Of a stretch of DNA of 64,000 nt, positions 1-7,528 are shown one piece after another. The stretch covers positions 1 through 64,000 of the forward strand of contig JAKSMV010000004.1 of assembly GCA_024400425.1 (NCBI GenBank), written 5' to 3'. Each line of letters starts with the position of its first letter. Within the stretch, counting starts at the first letter, position 1. Made by a program: the position numbers and the translations under genes. The DNA is from Bacteroidales bacterium. GTDB taxonomy: Bacteria; Bacteroidota; Bacteroidia; Bacteroidales; F082. The notes beneath the pieces were generated by a model, which ran no database searches, was not told the DNA's origin, and worked only from the letters and a program-made list of their open reading frames with translations.

Positions 1-109
1 TATCCTTATTAATATTGTTCTGCAAGCAGAAAAACTCAATCTGATTGGCAGCCCACGCCAAATAATTCTCGCCAAAATTGGTTGAATTGCTTATCAATAA
101 TAATCTCAT
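1..109 (-). CDS. pepE: Peptidase E (dipeptidase E), N-terminal fragment
   Basis: The first 36 codons of a minus-strand gene that runs off the left edge. The translation begins MRLLLISNSTNFGENYLAW, which is the characteristic start of peptidase E, a cytoplasmic serine peptidase (family S51) that cleaves Asp-X dipeptides. The catalytic residues lie beyond the window. A TACCTTTGC -7 element sits at 140-132 on the same strand, about 23 nt before the ATG, which supports this start. It is divergent from the tRNA genes. Identification rests only on the N-terminal strand and loop, so it is good but not certain. Confidence 0.72.
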   Translation of the reverse strand, partial: MRLLLISNSTNFGENYLAWAANQIEFFCLQNNINKD

Positions 110-131
110 GATGTTATGATTTAGAATTTTT

Positions 132-140
132 GCAAAGGTA
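132..140 (-). promoter_or_regulatory. Promoter -7 element for pepE
   Basis: Minus-strand TACCTTTGC, matching the Bacteroidota TAnnTTTG consensus, about 23 nt upstream of the pepE ATG. Confidence 0.55.
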
Positions 141-240
141 AGAAAAGATTTCATACCCAATCAACAGGCGCAACATAAATTATAACACACTAAAACACAT
201 CACATTAAGAACAAAAGCAAAAAAAAGCAACATTTTTTGC

Positions 241-269
241 TTGCATTATTGAAAAAAGATGTACTTTTG
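241..269 (+). promoter_or_regulatory. Promoter for tRNA-Arg
   Basis: TTG at 241-243 and TACTTTTG at 262-269, separated by 18 nt, matching the Bacteroidota -33/-7 pair. The -7 box ends 17 nt before the mature tRNA. Confidence 0.65.
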
Positions 270-286
270 CAGCGTCAAACGACAAC

Positions 287-360
287 GGACTAGTAGCTCA
301 ATTGGATAGAGTCCCTGACTACGGATCAGGCGGTTGTGGGTTCGACTCCCGCCTAGTTCA
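287..360 (+). tRNA. tRNA-Arg (ACG)
   Basis: A complete cloverleaf can be drawn. The acceptor stem is GGACTAG paired with CTAGTTC (one G-U pair). The anticodon stem CCTGA/TCAGG encloses the loop CTACGGA, giving anticodon ACG, which decodes CGN arginine codons after A-to-I editing. The T arm is GTGGG-TTCGACT-CCCGC. CCA is not encoded. A good promoter precedes it and a terminator-like hairpin follows three nucleotides downstream. Confidence 0.93.
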
Positions 361-362
361 CA

Positions 363-388
363 AAGGTTCTGCAAAGAACCTTTTTTTT
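363..388 (+). terminator. Terminator-like hairpin between the two tRNAs
   Basis: AAGGTTCT-GCAA-AGAACCTT followed by a run of T residues. It fills nearly all of the 28-nt gap between tRNA-Arg and tRNA-Glu, so no separate promoter for tRNA-Glu fits between them. Confidence 0.75.
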
Positions 389-461
389 GGCCCATTCGAC
401 TAGGGGTCCAGGTCACCTGCCTCTCACGCAGGTAACAGCGGTTCGAATCCGCTATGGGCTA
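389..461 (+). tRNA. tRNA-Glu (CTC)
   Basis: Acceptor stem GGCCCAT pairs with ATGGGCT (first pair G-U). The anticodon stem CCTGC/GCAGG encloses CTCTCAC, giving anticodon CTC, which reads the glutamate codon GAG. The T arm is AGCGG-TTCGAAT-CCGCT. The discriminator base is A461. The gene directly follows the terminator-like hairpin after tRNA-Arg, so its expression presumably depends on readthrough of that hairpin. Confidence 0.9.
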
Positions 462-473
462 CCCTAACATTTC

Positions 474-514
474 AAACCCTAATTGATTTCCAATCAGTTA
501 GGGTTTCTCTTTTA
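474..514. terminator. Terminator after tRNA-Glu
   Basis: AAACCCTAATTGATT and AATCAGTTAGGGTTT form a 15-bp stem with one G-T pair and a 3-nt loop, followed by CTCTTTT. It lies between tRNA-Glu (+) and the end of vsr (-) and may also help end the vsr transcript. Confidence 0.8.
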
Positions 515-522
515 CATAACTC

Positions 523-1029
523 TCACTCAAACGGCATAATATCTTCTGCCGCCTCAGTGACGTATCCCTCCCCTATTTCATAATCCACTACCCTATGTTG
601 GTCGCGGAGAAAGAAAAGGTTAAGGGTGTAATCGAGATATTGGAGTGTGGTCTCTCGGCAGTTAGGTTTCAGTTGGCATTCCCAGATAACGATACTATGC
701 CACCCCATTTCCGTTATCTGTTTCAGTACTTCGGCATCGCGTTCCTTGTTCCGCTGAACTTTCTTTTGCCAAAACTCAGTGTTAGTCTTCGGAACTGAAT
801 AGAGTTTGCACCCTTCGTGACCATGCCAGAAACAGCCATTGACGAAGATACAGGTGCGGTATTTGCGCAGCACCACATCGGGTTTCCCGGGCAAAAACTT
901 GTGGTTGAGACGATAACGATAGCCACGATGCCACAGGAAACGGCGCACTATCACTTCGGGCTTTGTGCCTTTGCCGTGGATGGCCGCCATCACTGCATGG
1001 CGTTGTTCGGGTGTGAGACGGTCGGTCAT
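523..1029 (-). CDS. vsr: Very short patch repair endonuclease Vsr
   Basis: 168 residues. Vsr nicks DNA 5' of the T in T:G mismatches that arise when 5-methylcytosine deaminates, starting very short patch repair. By eye it aligns with the E. coli enzyme without gaps through the active site: E25, D51 in GKPD, C66, H69 and H71 in the GCFWHGHEGC block all fall at the familiar numbers, and C74 follows. The length is slightly above the usual 135-155. Its ATG overlaps the stop of the EcsC-like gene by 4 nt, so the two are translated together. Vsr genes normally sit beside a dcm-type cytosine methyltransferase; none is visible here, so the methylase partner is either outside the window or absent. Confidence 0.93.
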   Translation of the reverse strand: MTDRLTPEQRHAVMAAIHGKGTKPEVIVRRFLWHRGYRYRLNHKFLPGKPDVVLRKYRTCIFVNGCFWHGHEGCKLYSVPKTNTEFWQKKVQRNKERDAEVLKQITEMGWHSIVIWECQLKPNCRETTLQYLDYTLNLFFLRDQHRVVDYEIGEGYVTEAAEDIMPFE

Positions 1030-1766
1030 AAGCCTTCGTGACGCATGTCATACAATTCGTCGAGATGCTTTTTCAGTCGGCGCGCCATGGGACGGAAAGT
1101 ATAATAAGTGATGGTTGCCGAGATAGGCGCTCCCACCAAAGGCAGCACCTTCCCCACTCCTTTGGCAAAGCCTTCTTTAGTCATGTTGATGCCAATCCAT
1201 TGAGCTATCTTTACGGTATATTGTGCCAAAACAGTTTCCGAAATCTTGATGCTGGCGTTCTTCGACACTTGCGTCACCACTTTGGTCAAAGCCTCGACAG
1301 CCAACTTGTTACCCATCATGGCACCGACAAACAATGTCATGATATTCAACGATTCGTCATCCAATTGGTTGTTGACATTAGTCAAGGCGGGCCAACCATA
1401 AAGGTAAATGAGCTTTTGCATCAAGGCGAGGATGTGACCGTAGAATTGCGTGATGTCGGTAGGAATGGTTCCCGCCATCCACCAACCGCCCGGCAGCCCC
1501 ATCAAGGCGGAAGTGCCGCAAACCATGGTCAAGTGATAGCTGATGCACTGGTTGGCAAGCTTGTCGATTTCCTTCTTGCTCAACACCTTCAGCGGCGAGT
1601 CGTTCAAGGCCGTGATGACTTCCATCGGGGTACAGAATTTCGACAGTTCCTTGGTCAGGAACTCATCGCGATCGACCTTCACCAAAGGCAGATTGACACT
1701 CGTTGAAAGCACCTTGTTCCAAAGGCTTACGCCCTTTTCTTGTTTCTCTTGTTTTTCTTCACTCAT
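1026..1766 (-). CDS. EcsC-like protein
   Basis: 246 residues, no signal peptide. The central part (about residues 78-130) has the pattern of the EcsC family: a small-residue stretch with GLPGGWW, then IPTDITQFYGHIL and a leucine-rich helix ending in YLYGW. The end has a hydrophobic PLVGAPISATITYY segment and a basic amphipathic tail. EcsC-family proteins are membrane-associated and poorly understood; no reaction can be assigned. The N-terminus is rich in Lys, Glu and Gln. It lies between rarA (111 nt upstream, same strand) and vsr (4-nt overlap), so all three could be one transcript. The gap to rarA contains a palindromic repeat and no clear promoter. Confidence 0.6.
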   Translation of the reverse strand: MSEEKQEKQEKGVSLWNKVLSTSVNLPLVKVDRDEFLTKELSKFCTPMEVITALNDSPLKVLSKKEIDKLANQCISYHLTMVCGTSALMGLPGGWWMAGTIPTDITQFYGHILALMQKLIYLYGWPALTNVNNQLDDESLNIMTLFVGAMMGNKLAVEALTKVVTQVSKNASIKISETVLAQYTVKIAQWIGINMTKEGFAKGVGKVLPLVGAPISATITYYTFRPMARRLKKHLDELYDMRHEGL

Positions 1767-1843
1767 TTGAATTTTCTGACTTTATGTTGGGCGGCTCCGG
1801 CTCCGCTCAGTCGCCTTTGGACTGTAAACCGTTATTTTCACAC

Positions 1844-1868
1844 AGAGACGCGATAAATCGACGTCTCT
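1844..1868. repeat. GAGACG-type palindromic element, copy 1
   Basis: AGAGACG-CGAT-AA-ATCG-A-CGTCTCT, an inverted repeat with one bulged A, between the rarA stop and the EcsC-like start. It belongs to the same short palindromic family as the copies at 36401, 43573, 43617, 44263 and 44657. Confidence 0.7.
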
Positions 1869-1876
1869 ACCCTAAA

Positions 1877-3160
1877 CTAATACCCATACTTTTCCTTCCA
1901 CTTATCGCGTAAATTCTTGCGCAGTTCACGCTCACGCGGGTTGTCTTGCGGATCGTATAACTTGGTTCCAGCAATTTCGGCGGGCATAAACTCCTGTTCC
2001 ACGAAATTGCCTTCGTAGGCATGTGCGTACTTGTAGCCATCGCTATAGCCAAGGTCTTTCATCAACTGTGTGGGTGCATTGCGCAAATAAAGTGGCACAG
2101 GCAAATCGCCGGTTTGACGCACCAGATTCTGTGCCGCATCGATAGCAGCCACAGCAGCATTACTCTTCGCCGACGAAGCGAGATAAGTCACGGTTTGCGA
2201 AAGGATAATGCGACTCTCGGGCCAGCCGATTTTATTGACAGCATCGAAGCAAGTGTTGGCCAAAAGCAAGGCATTGGGATTAGCATTGCCGATGTCTTCG
2301 GAAGCCAAGATGAGCAGACGACGCGCGATGAAAAGCGGGTCTTCGCCAGCCTCAATCATGCGGGCAAGATAATAGACCGCCGCATTGGGGTCGCTGCCAC
2401 GCACCGACTTGATGAAAGCCGAAATGACATCGTAGTGCATCTCGCCCAACTTATCATATTTCACGAGGTTGCTTTGGATGCACTGCGTTGTGAAGTCGTT
2501 TGTAACGACGAGTTCGGTTGCATTAGGTTGCATATCGTCAAGCGAAGTAACCACCAAATCAACGGCATTGAGTAGCTTACGGCCATCGCCGCCGCTGATT
2601 TTCATCAGTGCATCAGGTTCCTGAATAGTGATTTTCTTTCCGAAATCAGCCTCTAAAACCTTCACCGCCTTATCGAGAAGTATTGCCAAATCGTTTTTTT
2701 CCAACGATTTAAGCACATAAACCTGGCAACGAGAGAGCAAAGGCGAGATGACCTCGAAACTCGGGTTTTCGGTGGTTGCACCAATTAGGGTGACGATGCC
2801 TTTCTCCACCGCGCCCAACAACGAATCTTGTTGCGACTTGCTGAAACGATGAATCTCATCAATAAACAAGATGGGGGCTTCGGGCAACATACGCGCACGG
2901 TCGATGACATCACGCACATCCTTCACCCCGCTGCTTACGGCACTGAGCTGATAGAACTGCCGTTGCACTTGTTTCGAGATGATGTATGCCAAAGTGGTCT
3001 TGCCCACGCCCGGAGGTCCCCAGAAAATAATGGAAGGCACTCGACCGCTCTCGATGGCACGACGCAGCACTGCATTGTCGCCAATGATATGTTTCTGACC
3101 GATATAGTCGTCAAGACTTGCCGGGCGAAGGCGTTCAGCTAAAGGTGCAGATGGTTTCAT
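1877..3160 (-). CDS. rarA: Replication-associated recombination protein A (RarA/MgsA)
   Basis: 427 residues from the ATG at 3160. RarA is a clamp-loader-like AAA+ ATPase that acts at stalled replication forks. The protein starts [22 protein letters not shown], typical of the family. Walker A is GPPGVGKT (48-55), Walker [10 protein letters not shown] (97-105), the sensor-1 block [10 protein letters not shown] (127-136), and an arginine-finger LLSR follows. The C-terminal tetramerisation domain contains [19 protein letters not shown] and the end [11 protein letters not shown]. An in-frame start at 3229 exists, but a TATTTTTGC promoter box lies at 3209-3201, so transcription starts downstream of 3229 and 3160 is the right start. 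Likely first gene of a rarA / EcsC-like / vsr run. Confidence 0.95.
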   Translation of the reverse strand: MKPSAPLAERLRPASLDDYIGQKHIIGDNAVLRRAIESGRVPSIIFWGPPGVGKTTLAYIISKQVQRQFYQLSAVSSGVKDVRDVIDRARMLPEAPILFIDEIHRFSKSQQDSLLGAVEKGIVTLIGATTENPSFEVISPLLSRCQVYVLKSLEKNDLAILLDKAVKVLEADFGKKITIQEPDALMKISGGDGRKLLNAVDLVVTSLDDMQPNATELVVTNDFTTQCIQSNLVKYDKLGEMHYDVISAFIKSVRGSDPNAAVYYLARMIEAGEDPLFIARRLLILASEDIGNANPNALLLANTCFDAVNKIGWPESRIILSQTVTYLASSAKSNAAVAAIDAAQNLVRQTGDLPVPLYLRNAPTQLMKDLGYSDGYKYAHAYEGNFVEQEFMPAEIAGTKLYDPQDNPRERELRKNLRDKWKEKYGY

Positions 3161-3200
3161 CGTAAATGAAATGAAGATGTCTTTTAATGCTTGTAATGCT

Positions 3201-3209
3201 GCAAAAATA
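3201..3209 (-). promoter_or_regulatory. Promoter -7 element for rarA
   Basis: Minus-strand TATTTTTGC at 3209-3201, about 40 nt before the ATG at 3160. It decides against the longer in-frame start at 3229. Confidence 0.6.
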
Positions 3210-3280
3210 ATCAATAATTTCGTTTTCAAGGAAAAGAAGCAGAATTAGTTCTTATTTTTGCTTTTTCAAACCACAACACA

Positions 3281-4546
3281 ATGAACATTCACGCTCTTAA
3301 AAGCCATCTTTTCACAATAGTTTTCCTCTTGGTTTTTCAGACCATCAATGCACAGAATATCAATGTATTGTTTTTAGGAAACAGCTACACTTCCGTTAAC
3401 GACTTGCCTGGCACAATTGCATCTTTAGCCTTACTAGAAGGGAACGGAAAAACCATGAACTATGAAGCCAACACTCCAGGTGGTTACTGTTATTTCCAAC
3501 ATGTCAGCAACAGCACCTCGCTCAACCTCATTAGGCGTGGCGACTGGGATTTTGTGGTTCTGCAAGAGCAGAGTCAGATGCCCTCCATCGACTACTACCG
3601 ATACGCCAGCATGTATCCCGCCGCCGCTCAGTTGCGCGACAGCATACTGAAATACAATCCGTGCGCCGAAGTCGTTTTCTACATGACCTGGGGCCGACGC
3701 GACGGCGGCCAGCAATGCGAAGACTATGGAGATGGCATCTATTGCAGCGCCGACTTCAGCGACTTCGACCACATGCAAGACACCATGACACGCGCCTATT
3801 GCGAAATTGCCGAACAACTGCAAAGCCGCGTCGCTCCCGCGGGCGAAGCATGGCGCTTCGCTCGGCATAACAGCGACATCGAACTTTTCAGTAGCGATGG
3901 GAGCCACCCTTCGATTCAGGGCACCTACCTCACCGCATGTACCTTCTATGCTACATTCTGGGGCGAAAGCCCTATAGGCCTAGCCTACCCCGCCAACATC
4001 CACGAATCCGAGGCCAGTTTACTACAGAAAGCCGCCTCACAAACCGTGTTCGGAAATCTCACAAACTGGGACTTTTCTCCCTCGTTGAATGCCGATTTTA
4101 ACTATCTGACCGACGACCAATACACTTTCCAGTTCACCAACGCCACTAGCTATCCAAGGCCGACACATTGCCTTTGGGACTTTGGCGATAATAACTTCTC
4201 TGACGAGGAAAGCCCAATTCACGAATATACCGAGAGCGGGACTTACACCGCGAAACTCATCGTTGAATCATGCCAAAAAACCGACAGCACAATGAGAGAA
4301 TTGGAAGTCATCGTTCCCGATGGCATCAACGAGAACCCGACAAACTTTGCCATTTCCCCCAATCCCGCCCATGGGCAAGTCACCCTTTCGGGTCAAGGCT
4401 GGATTTGCATCAGCAACATCATGGGACAGCTTGTGCATTCGCAACAACTTAACGGGACTTACACCATCAGTTTAGAGCGCGGAATCTACATCGCCACGTT
4501 CACCGACGGAGTGAGGAACTATAGTGAGAAAATCGTAATACAATAA
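3281..4546 (+). CDS. Secreted SGNH-type hydrolase with PKD and T9SS sorting domains
   Basis: 421 residues. Residues 1-24 are a signal peptide ending in NAQ. The catalytic domain has FLGNSYT with Ser35 as nucleophile and SSDGSHPSIQGTYL with Asp206 and His209, the block I and block V residues of SGNH (GDSL-like) esterases; LGNS replaces the usual GDS. A PKD-like module with WDFGD and a GTYTAKLIVE strand spans about 265-350, followed by a T9SS sorting domain starting at SPNPAHG. The protein should cross the outer membrane by the type IX system and be held at the surface or released. The substrate is unknown; acetyl-polysaccharide esterase is one option. A TATTTTTG box at 3253-3260 precedes it. 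It converges with the PepSY-like gene. Confidence 0.8.
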   Translation: MNIHALKSHLFTIVFLLVFQTINAQNINVLFLGNSYTSVNDLPGTIASLALLEGNGKTMNYEANTPGGYCYFQHVSNSTSLNLIRRGDWDFVVLQEQSQMPSIDYYRYASMYPAAAQLRDSILKYNPCAEVVFYMTWGRRDGGQQCEDYGDGIYCSADFSDFDHMQDTMTRAYCEIAEQLQSRVAPAGEAWRFARHNSDIELFSSDGSHPSIQGTYLTACTFYATFWGESPIGLAYPANIHESEASLLQKAASQTVFGNLTNWDFSPSLNADFNYLTDDQYTFQFTNATSYPRPTHCLWDFGDNNFSDEESPIHEYTESGTYTAKLIVESCQKTDSTMRELEVIVPDGINENPTNFAISPNPAHGQVTLSGQGWICISNIMGQLVHSQQLNGTYTISLERGIYIATFTDGVRNYSEKIVIQ

Positions 4547-4561
4547 AGCAGTTTCCCACCT

Positions 4562-4599
4562 AAAAAAAATCTCCAGCCCCAAGGCCAGAGATTTTTCTT
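4562..4599. terminator. Bidirectional terminator
   Basis: AAAAAATCTC and GAGATTTTT flank a 14-nt loop region, with an A run on one side and a T run on the other. It lies between two convergent genes (stops at 4546 and 4620) and can serve both. Confidence 0.7.
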
Positions 4600-4619
4600 C
4601 TTAGAGTCAGGATTTCGTC

Positions 4620-5057
4620 TTAATCGTCGATGCGGATGAAGTTTCCGTTCTTATCGAAATCCAAATCGAGACCATTGTTCAGCTCCACATCATAGCCATG
4701 TCTGTCGCGGCTGATTTCCACGATAAAACACTGAGCAAAAGTCTGGTTCACATAATTGACGATGGTTTCGGGAGCAATGCCTGTTGGCACAGCAACATTC
4801 TTGCAATCAACGCTTTCCCATTCACCTTTTTTGTCGAAATCAATTTCGAAGCCATTGGTGAAATACACTTCATACTCACGGCCATCTTTGATGACCTGTG
4901 CGACAGTACAGTCATGAAAATACGTGGTGATGAACGTCTGGGCATTTTGCGGAAGTTGGTTTTGAGGGATAACCACATCGTCCTTCGAGCATCCCATCAT
5001 GGTAACTGCAAAAAGCGACAGGACAACTACCATCAAATTTCTAATCAATTTTGTCAT
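4620..5057 (-). CDS. PepSY-like lipoprotein
   Basis: 145 residues with a lipoprotein signal (FAVTMMGCSKDD, Cys23 acylated). The mature part contains two copies of a roughly 60-residue unit: YEVYFTNGFEIDFDKKGEW and YDVELNNGLDLDFDKNGNF mark the repeated strands. This is the PepSY-like (PF11396) pattern common in Bacteroidota periplasmic or surface lipoproteins, whose function is not established. A minus-strand TATTTTTGC box lies at about 5091-5083. It converges with the SGNH hydrolase gene. Confidence 0.8.
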   Translation of the reverse strand: MTKLIRNLMVVVLSLFAVTMMGCSKDDVVIPQNQLPQNAQTFITTYFHDCTVAQVIKDGREYEVYFTNGFEIDFDKKGEWESVDCKNVAVPTGIAPETIVNYVNQTFAQCFIVEISRDRHGYDVELNNGLDLDFDKNGNFIRIDD

Positions 5058-5240
5058 ATTAATATAGGTTTAAAATTCGCTGCAAAAATATGTATTTTAT
5101 CCATTTGTCGCAATGATTTGAGAATCATTCCAATAATCAGCCAAATTATTATTCATTTGGCAAGTTGGCGATTTTTGGGAAGGCATCTATATACTTTTAG
5201 ACCCTAACATAGACAATATGCCAGACCATCACCTCCCCAA

Positions 5241-5369
5241 TACCAAGGCTGGATTCTTTGCAACCCCTCTAGTTGTCTTTTGAAGGTTTTCTCCGTTGCG
5301 CAGCGAAGCGTAGTGGGAGCGGAGCGGCAGGAGACTGGATGCGGAGATAGCGTTGGTATAGCCTTGGTA
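5241..5369. other. Non-coding stretch with a 10-bp inverted repeat
   Basis: TACCAAGGCT at 5241-5250 and AGCCTTGGTA at 5360-5369 bracket a segment rich in purine words such as GGGAGCGGAGCGG. No convincing gene or known RNA was recognised between 5058 and 5753. Confidence 0.4.
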
Positions 5370-5392
5370 CAGCCTTGTATTCAGCATGGCAA

Positions 5393-5577
5393 TTTTGTCA
5401 TTTTGTCATTTGTCAAAAAATCACAATAAGCGATTTCGATGTCCCAACCTCTTTTCGCCTACTTATTATACCTAATTAATAATTATTACTAATTATTTTA
5501 TTAATAGGTGACAAATGACGAGGAGGTTGAATTTGCTTATTGTGACAAAATGACAAATGATTTTTTGACAAAATGAA
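5393..5577. repeat. Long imperfect inverted repeat, MITE-like
   Basis: The left arm (about 5393-5460) reads TTTTGTCATTTGTCAAAAAA, then ATCACAATAAGC and AACCTC. The right arm (about 5508-5577) read backwards contains TTTTGTCAAAAAATC, GTCACAATAAGC and AACCTC in the same order. The centre (5461-5507) is almost pure A/T and is itself roughly palindromic. No open reading frame lies inside. The shape is like a small non-autonomous element or a long structured leader. Confidence 0.55.
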
Positions 5578-5752
5578 TTTTATCATATTATTGATAATGT
5601 GTTTGTTACACAAAAACAAGCATTATAATTTGTCATAAAAAGGTCGAAAAAACAAATTCCTTTGTTTTGTCAACTTATCGTATCTAATCGAGATGCGCCC
5701 GCCGCTGACAAAACTTTGGCAGTTAACATAGGTCAAAAAGTATATAATCTCC

Positions 5753-5787
5753 TTTGGGAAAAGAAGAGAAAACTTTTCTATCTTTGC
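5753..5787 (+). promoter_or_regulatory. Promoter for the C69 dipeptidase
   Basis: TTTG at 5753-5756 and TATCTTTGC at 5779-5787. The -7 box lies downstream of the longest in-frame ATG (5754), so translation must begin at 5805. Confidence 0.65.
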
Positions 5788-5804
5788 GCAAAATATCACA
5801 TTCT

Positions 5805-7526
5805 ATGAAAAACATCAGACTTGTTTTGGCTTTGGCATTCATCGCCACCATCCAACCCTTGTTGGCATGCACCAATTTCCTCATCACCAAAGGCGCTTCC
5901 GTTGACGGTTCAACTTTCATCAGTTATTGCGCCGATTCGCACATCCGCTATGGCGAACTTTACTACACCCCAGCCGCCAATTGGCCCGAAGGAAGCACTC
6001 GCGTATGCTACGACCGCGGCACCAACCGTCCGCGTGGACGCGTGGCCCAGATTGCACACACATTCAACGTGGTAGGCTACATAAACGAAAACCAAGTGGC
6101 CCTCGGCGAAACCACCTTCGGTGGTCGCAGCGAGCTCATCGACCCTACTGGAATCGTCGATTACGGCAGCCTCATGTTCATCGCTTTGGAACGTGCCACC
6201 TCGGCACGACATGCCATCCGCATCATGGCCGACCTCGTCGAAGAATACGGCTATGGCAGCGACGGCGAGTCGTTCTCCATCAGCGACGCCAACGAAGTGT
6301 GGTACATGGAAATGATGCCTAAAGGCTACACCCAGCAAGTAACCAAGAAAGGCGACACCATCAATGCCGACCGCGGTGCCGTGTGGGTTGCCATCCGCAT
6401 TCCTGATGGTTACGTTTCTGGTCACGCCAACGCCGCACGCATCACTACTTTCACTCTGCGTAACGGAAAGACCAGCATCACAGACAAAGACTGGAAGAAA
6501 CTCTACAATGAAGAGGTTGAAGTCATCTACAAGCATGATGTCATCGATTTTGCACGCCGCAAAGGCTACTTCAGCGGCAAAGACAACGACTTCGACTTCT
6601 CGGCCGCCTACGCTCCCGTCGATTTCTCAGCCGCCCGCATCTGCGACCTCCGCGTGTGGACCATGTTCAACGAAGTATGCGACGGCATGGACGAATATTG
6701 GGACTATGTGACCGGCAAAGACCTCACCCACCGCATGCCTTTGTATGTGAAGCCCAACCGCAAAATCAGCCTCAGCGACATGATGGCTTTCCAGCGCAAC
6801 CACTACCAAGGCACCGAACTCGACAAGACCCTTGACGCAGGCGCCGGACCTTTCGGGTCGCCCGCTCGCTGCAACCCACTCTATTGGGAATATGACGGCA
6901 AGAAATACTTCAACGAGCGGAGCATCGAAGCCGTGCAAACCGGATTCTCCTTCATCGCACAGAGCCGCAACTGGATGCCCAACCTATATGGTGGCATCAT
7001 TTGGTTTGGCGTTGACGACACCGGCTCGACCGTATATACTCCATTCTACTGTTCCATCACGCAAGTGCCCATCGAATACCGCGTTGGCAATGGCGACATG
7101 CTCCATTACTCCGACAACGCCGCCTTCTGGGTCTTCAACCGCGTGGCGCACTTCAAGTATCTGTTCTACAACCGCGTCATTGGCGACATCCAAAAAGTGC
7201 AGAAAGAGCTCGAAGACAGCTACATCAAAGCCACCGCTACACTCGAAGCAGGATTGAAAGACTGCGATTTGGCCGACATAGCCATCAAAGAAAAGCTGAC
7301 CCAATTCTCAAGCGAAGCCGGCGCCAAGACCGTGAAACGCTGGAAGGAATTAGACAACTACCTGCTGGTGAAATACCTCGACAGCAACATCAAGCAAGAA
7401 GACGAGAAAGGCTTCAAGACCAATGGCTATGGTTATCCAGCCCGCCCCGAACAGCCCGGCTATCCAGACTCGTGGAAAAAACAAGTGATTGAAGAGACTG
7501 GAGAAAGATTTGTCAGACCCGAGTAA
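5805..7526 (+). CDS. Secreted C69-family dipeptidase
   Basis: 573 residues from the ATG at 5805. Peptidase family C69 enzymes (dipeptidase A type) are N-terminal-nucleophile hydrolases that release dipeptides or act on short peptides. Residues 1-21 are a signal sequence; Cys22 in LLACTNFLITKGASVDGSTF is placed to become the N-terminal nucleophile after cleavage. The same LLAC could be read as a lipobox, but the family needs a free Cys, so a periplasmic enzyme is preferred. The VGYINENQVALGETTFGGR and FSISDANEVWYMEMM blocks are typical of the family. A longer in-frame start at 5754 lies upstream of the -7 box and is rejected. Its stop is 2 nt from the stop of the convergent MauE-like gene. Confidence 0.9.
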   Translation: MKNIRLVLALAFIATIQPLLACTNFLITKGASVDGSTFISYCADSHIRYGELYYTPAANWPEGSTRVCYDRGTNRPRGRVAQIAHTFNVVGYINENQVALGETTFGGRSELIDPTGIVDYGSLMFIALERATSARHAIRIMADLVEEYGYGSDGESFSISDANEVWYMEMMPKGYTQQVTKKGDTINADRGAVWVAIRIPDGYVSGHANAARITTFTLRNGKTSITDKDWKKLYNEEVEVIYKHDVIDFARRKGYFSGKDNDFDFSAAYAPVDFSAARICDLRVWTMFNEVCDGMDEYWDYVTGKDLTHRMPLYVKPNRKISLSDMMAFQRNHYQGTELDKTLDAGAGPFGSPARCNPLYWEYDGKKYFNERSIEAVQTGFSFIAQSRNWMPNLYGGIIWFGVDDTGSTVYTPFYCSITQVPIEYRVGNGDMLHYSDNAAFWVFNRVAHFKYLFYNRVIGDIQKVQKELEDSYIKATATLEAGLKDCDLADIAIKEKLTQFSSEAGAKTVKRWKELDNYLLVKYLDSNIKQEDEKGFKTNGYGYPARPEQPGYPDSWKKQVIEETGERFVRPE

Positions 7527-7528
7527 AA

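Noticed and set aside
1038..1706. A 222-codon open frame on the plus strand
   Set aside because: It is fully antisense to the EcsC-like gene, has no start signals and no recognisable motif.
1..5100. The tRNA pair and vsr region as an integrated element or prophage edge
   Set aside because: No integrase, no repeated tRNA 3' end and no phage genes were found; the genes around are housekeeping.
5754..5804. Upstream in-frame start of the C69 dipeptidase
   Set aside because: The -7 promoter box lies downstream of it, and the later ATG begins a proper signal peptide.
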